A stretch of 64,000 bases of DNA from Symsagittifera roscoffensis (Eukaryota > Xenacoelomorpha > Acoela > Convolutidae), in assembly GCF_963678635.1 (NCBI RefSeq), contig NC_087062.1, forward strand, positions 29,350,833 through 29,414,832, read 5' to 3'. A program made the position numbers and the translations under genes. Of this stretch, positions 55,292 through 64,000 are shown piece by piece (position 1 is the stretch's first letter; every line of letters starts with the position of its first letter). The notes under the pieces are model-generated. The model was not told the DNA's origin and ran no database searches. It was given only the letters and a program-made list of their open reading frames with translations.

Positions 55292-55492
55292 CCTACGGTA
55301 GCTAACTTATTACATTTGGTGAAAACAAATAAGTTTTTGATTTCTCAAACTTCAGTTAATCACATTTATGCAGTTAAAAATGACATTTGTTGTTCAAATG
55401 GTACTCTCCACAAGACAGAGTTTTACTATGATAGAATCGTTCGTTCAGAAATAACCACGTCCTTCGAAAAAAAAAGATGTTTAGTGCGCTAA
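55292..55492 (+). other. Candidate last exon (plus strand)
   Basis: A good 3' splice site (ttcgtctaattttgcag) is followed by 66 open codons (TVANLLHLVKTNKFLI, VNHIYAVKNDICCSNG, KTEFYYDRIVRSEITT) ending in TAA at 55490-55492. Amino-acid composition is balanced and protein-like, unlike most frames nearby. No upstream exon identified. Confidence 0.3.
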
Positions 55493-55849
55493 AATTATTG
55501 ACAAATTACAAGTTTGCCAATCAGAATGATATCGCAACCTCCCGCTTGCCGTTTTCAAGTTTGATAATTTCAAAAACGCCAAAATTGAGTTTTGATAAAA
55601 ATTATCTTAAGCCAACAATAGTTGTTAATTTGTAAAATAAGTTAAATGGAGCATATTTCTTGATGTAAACAAAATAAATATTACAATTTATAATCTGAAT
55701 AACTTCTGACTCAACAGAAATGAATAATTTTTGAAATTAAAAAATAAAAAACAAAGTGGTTTTAAAATTTTTACATGCTAAATGCATACGGGACCTGTCT
55801 ATCATAGATAGTTGCTTTTTCGAGGGACCACAGTAGTGCCCAGGGTGTA

Positions 55850-56150
55850 CAATTAGTGTGCTTTCATCTCATCTGAAATAATGCCCTCATGATTTGATTT
55901 GACGCTGTCATCTCACCCCAAATACTGCTTCCATCAATTTACATCACTTTTCACTAAGTAGATCAGTGTTTGGGGTTGATGGAATCCCAAATACTGACCT
56001 AGTTCGGTGATATGCTGTGCGTTGTGTTTCCAAACAATCTCAACCCCTTCACTCCAAATAACGATTTTATTCGGTATTGTGTTTCCAAAACTATGATCCC
56101 AAAAATTGCTCTTTGTGTTATGTATCCCAAATACTAAAGGGTGACATCCA
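55850..56150. other. Block with repeated CCCAAATACT words
   Basis: CCCAAATACT occurs at about 55917, 55987 and 56128, with 'tttggggttgatgg' as an approximate inverted partner at 55971. GC is locally higher. No ORF of note. Possibly an uncharacterised MITE interior. Confidence 0.35.
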
Positions 56151-56214
56151 CCGATTTTCTTAACAAATGTTTTAAAATTTGCACGTGGATTCGACCCAAC
56201 TAGTTTCCGCGCAA

Positions 56215-56590
56215 AGCAAAAAAATCCACTTTCTTTTGATTATAAAAGCGGAAGCAGATTTTTTTTTGGGGGGGGGGGGGAGGAGGATGCCCTTTCCTCC
56301 CTCAAGGATTTGACCCTCCTGAGGACCCAAAGGGTCCGACTTTGTTTTTTTTTGAGATAGCATTTTGGCTCACTGACCTCAAAGTTTTTTTGACCCTTCT
56401 GCGCTAGTCTTTGTTTATTTTGATGTGGGAGCGCGCGCCGAAAAATCGCGTTTTTTGGTCTGAATTTTTCAAAACAAGAGAAAAGGTCGATCATGTTCTC
56501 GAAATTTTTTGAAGACCCAACTTGAGAAAGCTCTAAATTCATTCCTGATGAAAGGCGTGGTTTCGAAAAATTTTTCATGATCCATGAAAA
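56215..56590 (-). mobile_element. hAT-type MITE remnant (inverted)
   Basis: Contains a 14-base G run (56267-56280), 'gaggatgccctttcctccctcaaggatttgaccc' type wording and 'gcgcgcgccgaaaaatcgcg'. In reverse these match the C-run, 'gtcgaatccctgaagg' and 'cgcgttttttcggcgcgcgc' of the element at 60477-60802. Termini degenerate. Confidence 0.55.
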
Positions 56591-57486
56591 CCATACAGGC
56601 AGGTAAAAGCAAGCCTATTCACCATAATTTTTTTTGATGAAGTTACAATTTTTTATGCTCGATATACTTACAATTTTACGAGATATTTGGGCTTCATAGA
56701 TAACATTTTTGACCGAACTAATCGATTCGATGCAGTGAAAAAAACTAATTGCTTTTCATAATTTTTTTAAATTTTGAAACTAAGCTGAAAATAAACAGTT
56801 TTTTTATTCTTTTCTCTGAAAATTACAGTATGAATTTTCTGACTTTTTATGAATTTTTTTGGCTGAATCGAAATTTGGGTGCAGAAATCACAATTTGGGC
56901 TTATAAATCAGCATTTCAAATTGAGTTGGGGCAAACTTATTAATCCAAAAATTGAATTATCAGTACTGCATCTGAAACTATATATGTGTATATGGGGAAG
57001 ATCAGTTGTAATTCGATCATTCGATATGTGTTTTCATCTGCCATTGGATGTGCAGAGAAGTCAAATACGGTTGCATATAATCATTTTAAGTAAAAAGAGC
57101 GCACTTCCGTAAATAGACCCTAACTATGTTCATCAGAGAAGTCCCTAAAAATGAACACATCAAGGGAGTTCAAAAACATTCAACCACTCAAAATATTGCA
57201 TTATTTCTTAAACCCAATTCATTTTAAATTAGAAAAGGCTTAAATTTATTTTTTACTTCAGTTATCTGCAGGAAAAAAAAACAGTTATGTTCACAAATAG
57301 CAAGGGCAAGTTAAAGCACTTGATAAATAAATTCGAGAATCATAGCCACCAGTTTATCCCTATTTAAATTGCCCTCAGAAAAAAAACTTGTATTAAAATT
57401 GTGACCCCAAATCAATTCGTCAGTGAGAATTTGGTTTTAGCGTTCGAATTATTTTGAATATCAATTCGGGAGTGTGTAAAACATTG

Positions 57487-58345
57487 AACTACCCGCAATG
57501 AAGTACCATGGATAATAATCGATGAAAATCGGTTTTCGTGGTCAAGAGTGTTGCCATTATAATAGATTATTATTACACTTTGGGACCAAACAATTGATTA
57601 AACTCCATTTCAATTCATTAGTTTCAAAGAATTTAATTCGATTATGATCCATTTAAATTCCATATAATGGATTATAATCTGTCTAAAATTTATCATAATT
57701 TTCTGCAAAATTTGCAGCTTTTCTACAATTCTCACCACCTACTGGATTTTTAAACCTATTCACATCCACTTAAATTTTGAAACACCATAACCACTTACTA
57801 AACAATTTACTTTTAACACCCTTCCGAGTGAAATACCCCAATGCTTACCCCATCCCCCCACTTTTATACCCCTTCTTCCCCACAACATCAAACAACCTCC
57901 CCTCCATAATAAGCATAATAAGTGAGCTTGGTAGGCTTAAGAGTTGTTGGTATAAGTGCGCGAAGGGCGTGATATTCCAAAAAAGAAAACAATGAGAGAA
58001 AAAATTGTAAAATAAATAAGAAAAAACAAAACAACAAATTTCACAAGACAAAAGTAAATCTCAAGTTAGCGATTGCAATGTACAATATTTGAAACTTTAT
58101 GGAAGGTTTTGGAAAAACACAGGCTCTTGCATAAAACAAATGTTGTTTCATTTGGGTTCATAGTAATCCATTATAATCCATTATATTCAAATATTATAAT
58201 TAGATTGATTTATATTGATTTCTTTTTTATTTGGTTTATAAGCAATTATTAATCCACAATAAAAGATTATTTAAAACTTTGATGGAGACAACTTGAAAAT
58301 TCATTATAATCGATTATTAACCATGGAACCTCATTGCGGGTAGTT
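57487..58345. mobile_element. 859-bp TIR element with TAATCGATTA motif clusters
   Basis: The left end starts CTACCCGCAATGAAG (57489). The right end, reversed, starts CTACCCGCAATGAGG (58343). Over 35 bases only three positions differ, including a shared CCATGG and TAATAATCGAT. Both subterminal regions are filled with 'ttataatccattataatc' variants; the centre (57720-58130) is C-richer and unrelated. No transposase is present. Related fragments lie at 52975-53140 and 36.9-38.1 kb. Confidence 0.7.
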
Positions 58346-59784
58346 TTTGAGTTTCAGACTGATTTTTTCAAACTTTTTCGAACAATCATTTTTGATTAAT
58401 TGATGATTTGTCTAAATTAACTTCCAAAATCATGATCTATGAAAAAATCAGCAGATGAAGATGAAAATCTCAGATGATTTAGATAATCAAATTGAATGCT
58501 CGTAGAAAAAAATTAAAGAATTTGATGCTTGTACAATTGAACAATATGTGTTTATTGCATTAGAGTAGCTTTAAGGGCTTTGCGGCTCACAAAAAAGAAA
58601 TCCTGCACAGACTAAAAAAACTTGAAAACAATTTTTAAACAATTATTTAAACTTCAATCAACTTTTCTATTTTTAAACTAGACAAAAAAAAAGAGATACG
58701 TTTTTTCTTTCCCCAAAACTTGAAAGTTGAAAATTTGCAAAATATTTTAAAACAAGCGGTACTAGATTATTATTCTGAAAAAAATTGAATCATTTTTGCT
58801 ACTATAATGCTGTAATTTTTGTTTTTGGTGAAAGAAAACGATTGAGACATGCTCAACAGCCTAGCATTCAAAATGATTTTTCTTGAAAAAAAACACGGAT
58901 AAAATACCAAGTATCTGCCAAAATTTTCAAAATTTGTTTTTGTTTTACAAAAAACTTCACGAACAATAAAAAGTTTGTCGTCGAGTGTGTAAAACAATGA
59001 GTTGGTGTTTCAAAAAACTTCGAGTGCGACATTGAGCTCTTTTGTGTTTACTATTTAAGTATTTTTAAGAATAGAATTTCGTTAAGGATCGTTGAATTTC
59101 AATTTTTGCCTATTTTTTGTAAATTGAAAAAGTTTTCTATGGGACAGAGTGTTATCTACAAAGAAACTTAGCCAAAATTCAACCACATGGACTTTACAGT
59201 TTTAGTGTTTTTTATGTTAGCCTTGCGCATGATCATCTAAATTTAAAAATTCAGAATGGCTTTTTTTTTCGTTGAGGCATAGAGTGGCTTAGCTTTTTGA
59301 TTTCATTTGAGTTATTTTGATCAATTTTGAAAAATGCACTCTCCAATAATTTTTTTGCGTCATTCAGTTTTCACTGAACTAAATTAAAACGATTTAACTG
59401 AATACAGTCTAAATGGAAATTCCGGTAACATTATAAACTAATTTTGACGACGGGTCGTGCGCCAAAAATACGGTTTATCAGGCTATTCCTTAAAAACACT
59501 GCCCAAAAACAGCATTTTCATTAAATTTGATAGCGGATCCGTTAATTTTTTTTTCAAGTGGAGTGGGATTTTCGGAGGTTTCAGGAGAGCTCAGAAAAAA
59601 TATGTAGCCTAGAATGGGAACGAGAAAACTTGAACAAATTTTTTTCAAAAATCTCTCGTCGAAAAAAGCTTTGTCTAAAACCATCCAAAAAATACTTCGA
59701 AAAACTTTTTTCAACCAAAAAAATTAGCGGCGTCGCAAAAATATTTAATAAATATTGTATTTCGTAATTTTTAGCAGAACATCA
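58346..59784. other. AT-rich intergenic, no recognised gene
   Basis: Short frames only. 'gatagcggatccg' at about 59527 could be a degenerate left end for the hAT-type MITE ending at 60152, but no matching target duplication is present. Confidence 0.35.
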
Positions 59785-60152
59785 AAGATGCAAAATGTTT
59801 TCGACCAATTTGGTTTCCCGAGCACTCCCAAAACACAATAAGGACCCTAGTTGACCAAAAGTTTTTTGCCGCAGTCAAATTATTAAAACAAACAGGTCAA
59901 AAAGCCGCTTTGGAAAACTATGATGAAATAAATGCATTTTTCCGGCGCGCGCTTTCTTCAAAATTAGTATATATTGGCGCCAAAAGCGCCTTCAGAAAAG
60001 TTTTAAGGTTAGTCGGCCTAAAATGGATGACATAAAATAAAACCAAAGGGGCACTCCTTGGTTGGCAAGAAGTTCAAATCCCTGAGGCAAACGTACGCCC
60101 CCTGAACCCCCTTCCCCCCTCCCCCTCAAATCCGCTCCTGATTTGGCCTTGA
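59785..60152 (+). mobile_element. hAT-type MITE, right part
   Basis: Parallel to 60477-60802: 'gcaaaatgttttcgaccaat', 'ggaccctagttgacc', 'cggcgcgcgctt', 'ggcgccaaaagcgcc', 'gttcaaatccctgaggc', a C-rich run and the terminus AAATCCGCTCCTG. Left terminus uncertain. Confidence 0.6.
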
Positions 60153-60476
60153 AATTGACAAAAGTTTTGAATCTCTGACCATATAAAATTTTCGTGTTAA
60201 TTAGTGTTAACTCTGCCACTGACCCTGTGTTGACTAGTCAGCGAAGCGTAAGGCCATTAAGAGCAGCGCATAGAAGGGTACACATGATATTTGATACTTT
60301 TCCTATGTGTCTTGGCAGGAAACTGATACCAATTTAGGACGTTACTTAGGCACAAAACCGAAATTGTGAACACTAAAACTTATAACAGCGACTAAACTTG
60401 ACAATGATGAAAACTTCCATCAATTACCAAACAATTTACGTGTGAGTTTTACCCTTAAACCATGTATACTTATTCT

Positions 60477-60802
60477 CAGGGGCGGATCTGGAGGTTCTCA
60501 AGGGGGGCCAGATTTTTAAAAAAAAATTGCATATTTTGTCGACCTTTTTTTTGGTCGACCAATTTGATTTTCTGAGGTCTACTAAACTACTATAAAGACC
60601 CTATTTTGACCAAATTTCATATTTTCTGCGCCGCAGGCGGTATTATCAAAAAAGATCAAAAACATTGTTTTTAGGCACTTTTTAGAAAGTTTTGGCCAAA
60701 GAATCGCGTTTTTTCGGCGCGCGCTCCAACCCCCAAAAATTAGTCGGCACACGGTCGAATCCCTGAAGGAGATGTACGCCCCCCCCCCTTAACCCGCTGG
60801 TG
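60477..60802 (+). mobile_element. 326-bp hAT-type MITE with perfect 8-bp target duplication
   Basis: Starts CAGGGGCGGATCTGGAGG, a classic hAT-like terminus, and ends CCGCTGGTG. It is flanked on both sides by CTTATTCT (60469-60476 and 60803-60810). The 8-bp duplication is characteristic of hAT transposition. The interior is shared with three other MITE copies in the window. The right terminus has decayed relative to the left. Confidence 0.88.
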
Positions 60803-60810
60803 CTTATTCT

Positions 60811-61689
60811 AATTACAGGCGTTTGAATAGATACAGAGACAAATTTGGTTAGAAGCTTGCTAAGACGATCCAATAACAAAAGAGTGAAAACAATTTTTTG
60901 TTTGCCTTTCCGACCTGCTTTTCTAGCTGCTTCTCCTAGTTGTTTTCCTTGTTTACGAAATCTTCTCTACAGTCGACACTGATATAGAACTTTAATCTGA
61001 GCAGCTTCAGTGGCTTGTTTTTTACTCCGGTCTCTTCAGTTCGAACAGCAAAAAAATACTATAATCAATCCCTGGAGGGTGACCCAAAGTGCAGTTTGTA
61101 TAAAAATTGGTTATCAAAAAATTATCAACCAGAAAAAATTTAAGGGAGCAACTTGTTTCGAAAAGACAAAGAAGTAAGCTAAAATTACTCTACGTCTAAG
61201 TGAAAACTTCATGTCATTTTATTCATATCCAACATTTGTAATTAAATTTGATGTCTTTCTGTGGATTTGGGAAGTCTTTTAGATTCGAGAAATCTAGAAA
61301 AGTTGTCCGAGTAAACTCTCAAATGATTTTTTTGAAAAGAGCACGCTAATTCAAAAATGAAATTTGTATATATAAATTTTATGGTAATTGAATTTTCTTT
61401 CAAAAAATAGTTTGAAGAAAACGGCTTGCATAAAACGTTGTGATGTTTTATAATTGAATCAAGAAGTAATTTGCAAGTTTTTCCCTAAACAAGAATGCCA
61501 TTTGTATTATGGATTGGGTATATAAATTTCAAAACATCAAAAAATTTTGCTTTGAGAAAATTTCACATTTAAACGCGTTTCCGTAAAAAGAAATTTTTTT
61601 AAAAAACTCCGTCAAAATGCAGTTTGAAACTTAGTTTTTGTCAATTCGTAATCTTAAATATTTATTGGAAGCTTAATCGCTTAAATTAA
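60811..61689. other. Intergenic, no recognised gene
   Basis: A pyrimidine-rich patch with repeated 'ctgcttttctagctgcttctcctag' wording lies at 60910-60945. Otherwise there are only short frames. Confidence 0.35.
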
Positions 61690-62300
61690 AAGTACGACTA
61701 AAAGCATCTATCATTTCCTTGTTTTTACCGAAGGTCGTATGCCGGTTTTTTTCAGATTAATTGTTAAATCGATGCAATCAATACACTTTTCTAATTTTTA
61801 CGAATTTTGTTCAATCAAAAAAGTTCGCTTGAGAAACACAATGATCGATCATCCACATATAAATTGTATAAAAGTTTTTTACTCACTAAACGGAGATTTT
61901 GCATGAAAATGAGAAATAGTAGTGTCATTAGTACTGAACCTTGCGAAACACCACATGTCGAATATTTCAATTGAATTATTTCAAAATCAATAGCAACACT
62001 TCGAGAATTTTCATAATGTTAACCATTTTCCTTATTTTCTCATTTTCAGAATGGGCAACTTGTGGTTTTTTGTGTCAAAAGCTTTCTTGAAGTCAAAAAG
62101 AATGTTTCGTCAAAAAAACGTTTATCAATAGTTGAGCGATTGAAATAAAAAAAAAATCTAATAACCCATGGCTGCAAATTTCTAGTGTTGAAAACAGCAT
62201 TGTTCCGGTCGATGTATATAAAATTTTTCCAGAAAATTGAAGAACCTACTGATAATTGTTTTTGCAAAAACCTGCTAATAAAAAATTAGTGAACAAATTA
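61690..62300 (-). pseudogene. LINE reverse transcriptase fragment (CR1-like), with YVDD
   Basis: The minus strand reads FDFKKAFDT (motif A, 62094-62074), then after indels TCGVSQGSVL and LLFLIFMQNL (about 61945-61885), then LYVDDRSL (61862-61839). These are RT motifs A, B and C of a non-LTR element, spaced as expected, and the three catalytic aspartates are present. The interval from 62040 to 61960 contains several stops. Fingers (62267-62100) are frame-shifted and no endonuclease is visible, so this is a 5'-truncated or decayed copy. Confidence 0.82.
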
Positions 62301-62719
62301 GTCAGTAATTTTTTGGTAATTGACAGTTACTAAAAATTTTTTAAAAGCAAGACTTTAGCAGTTTTGAAAAATGATTTAAAAAATTCTTCATTTAAGCGAA
62401 TATTGAATGAATTCACTGAAAGTCCGAACTCACTGAAAACATCCGAACTCAATTTTACCAACTTCAGCACAATGATTCAGTTCCCATAAAAACAGAGTTT
62501 ATTGATTCTAATGGAAGCTTTAATTAAGCTTCGACTGGATCTATTTTTTCCTTTTTGCTGATTTTTTCATTGATCCATTCTTCATAAAATCGTTGTTTCA
62601 ACCAGATGAAAAATGTTGATGGACTTTGTATTTAGTTGTGTTTCAGTTTTTTCCTTTTTTAACTCAAAATCAGCTGCCACAAAAAAATCATTGGAGACAT
62701 TTGAGTGAAATATCATGTT

Positions 62720-63130
62720 AAAAGCCTCTCAGTCGTGATTCCAAAAACATCAAAATTTTTGAAAATATTTTCTCAGTGTTGAGGAAAAACGTTATGATTG
62801 CTTTGAATTTTTTGCCTTAATTCTAGCTAGTAAAGCGAGCGAGCAGTCTTGCAATAGCTTATTTCAAGGACTTAAAAGCTTACACAGCCTTACTTAAGCC
62901 TTAAAAATTAATTTTACTTGAAAATTTTTTGATTTTTAAGCATTATTTTTGAAATTCAACAACTGCGAGGAAACTTGATGAAAATTTTTAAAACGTTTTG
63001 TTTTTTCCGTCTATTTTCTACAAAAATTATTTTCTAATTTGCGTTTTACACAATGAAAGTCAAAAATGTCTGAGCTCTGCCTTTTCAATCACACCACGCC
63101 GAAAAAAAACGACACTAACTTGAAGCAAAA
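62720..63130. repeat. Dispersed repeat, copy 2 (partner 34650-35290)
   Basis: 'cctctcagtcgtgattcc', 'agcgagcgagcagtc' and 'cacaccacgcc' match the partner in order. No coding content. Confidence 0.55.
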
Positions 63131-64000
63131 GTTTTTTTTTTATAAGACTATGGATGAACATTCTGTCAAATTTGTCCAAAATAAATGTTAAATTATTTTC
63201 AATATGTTTCGTTTTCCCATCATTTTCATATTAGCTTCTAAATTTTTCAGCTTTTAATGAAGAAAATTCAAGAACTGCATTTGTCTATTTTTGTCAAGCA
63301 ACGTATCAATGATAAGCATTATGTAGGAAAAACTTGTCTACGTTCTTCGTCAAAGTCTTTGAGTTCGAGCAAAACAAAATTCAATACAAGGTTTAGTTGT
63401 AGGTATTACCCTTGCTAGTTCGTAATTGCGTCGAAAAAACTAAATGACTCTAAGAACCGTAAAAACCTATCAGTAGTGATATTAGATTCCAAAACTTTTC
63501 GTTTAAACACGCCTCTTATAAGTGTTCCGGCTTCCAAGAAATCACTATGTCCAGAAACGATACAAACTTGACCAGAAAACTTGTTAAGGATGAGCTTAGC
63601 TTGTTAAATCAAACAATAAAATTTTTGGAACGTTTCTGGTTTATGACCAAATAGCCAGACACTGAATATTTTCTGGTTGCTGCATTTAAACCTGCCCCAA
63701 CCCAATGCACACACCCCTTCCCGATTTCTTTTTGATATTAAAACAATACTTTGATGTGAAAATAAGATAACAAGCCTTACCCAAAAGGGCTTGCAAACAA
63801 GTTTGCAGCAATATTTTTTCCCATATCGGTAACTTACTCCAGATTAATTGATTTTTTTTTATTTCTGATGACTGTTTTAACGTTTTTTTGTCATCATCTT
63901 CGAGACAACTTAGGAGAACCGCGCTTCAGACTTGGTTTTATAACCTGGTCTCGATGCAAGTTGTTTGCTTTGACTGGTGCTTTTTTGTTCTCAAAATCAG
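63131..64000. other. AT-rich intergenic at the right edge, no recognised gene
   Basis: Only short frames; no repeat relationship to the rest of the window noticed. Confidence 0.4.

Noticed and set aside
60060-60090. GTTCAAATCCCTG resembling a tRNA B box
   Set aside because: No A box or cloverleaf can be folded around it, and the same words occur in all copies of the hAT-type MITE.
1-64000. CRISPR array, rRNA operon or bacterial operon structure
   Set aside because: Repeats present are tandem duplications, minisatellites and TIR elements. There are no repeat-spacer arrays, ribosome-binding sites with long ORFs, or rRNA motifs.

Overview
The window is AT-rich eukaryotic DNA, almost certainly from an invertebrate animal. 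It is dominated by transposable elements in all stages of decay. Three non-LTR retrotransposons, three Ty3/gypsy-type LTR-element bodies (one a duplicated pair), at least one hAT-type MITE with a clean 8-bp target duplication, and several terminal-inverted-repeat or tandem-repeat families account for most recognisable structure. There is no operon-like gene layout, rRNA, CRISPR array or convincing tRNA. Host genes are represented at most by a few exon-like islands (about 29.6-29.7 kb, 54.0-54.4 kb and 55.3-55.5 kb), all weakly supported.

Layout. 1-1.6 kb: 5' half of a CR1/L2-like LINE on the minus strand, with a PHD-finger ORF1 followed in the same frame, after one TGA, by the ORF2 endonuclease; the rest lies left of the window. 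2.9-5.9 kb: copies of a composite repeat family with a hydrophobic-peptide module, including a 703-bp tandem duplication; further copies lie at about 12.0-12.3 kb and 30.0-31.4 kb, both on the minus strand. 6.6-10.35 kb: nearly full-length but dead minus-strand LINE with ORF1 zinc-knuckle end, endonuclease, reverse transcriptase, RNase H and C-terminal zinc motif. 11.2-11.4 kb: a 200-bp TIR element. 12.2-29.5 kb: a long block whose plus strand is rich in A and C and poor in G. It holds two tandem copies of a degenerate gypsy-type element (13.9-19.3 and 19.6-24.3 kb) and unidentified open segments downstream.

30-42.5 kb: the minus-strand composite repeat with local tandem duplications, minisatellites, a 618-bp TIR element with an internal 20-bp tandem array, and old dispersed repeats. 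42.6-47.9 kb: three nearly identical head-to-tail copies of a 1,747-bp unit. 48.3-51.6 kb: a second, different gypsy element on the plus strand (nucleocapsid, protease, RT, RNase H and integrase remnants in canonical order) with lost catalytic residues. 52-64 kb: minisatellite, MITEs with TAATCGATTA-like motifs, hAT-type MITEs (one with perfect TSD at 60.5-60.8 kb), exon-like islands, and a minus-strand LINE reverse-transcriptase fragment that still carries YVDD (61.7-62.3 kb).

The elements do not form a pathway. The most interesting single signal is the ORF1/ORF2 boundary of the first LINE. The stop codon is UGA followed by CUA, the context known for programmed readthrough, and the downstream endonuclease frame is the same frame and has no AUG before its catalytic core.
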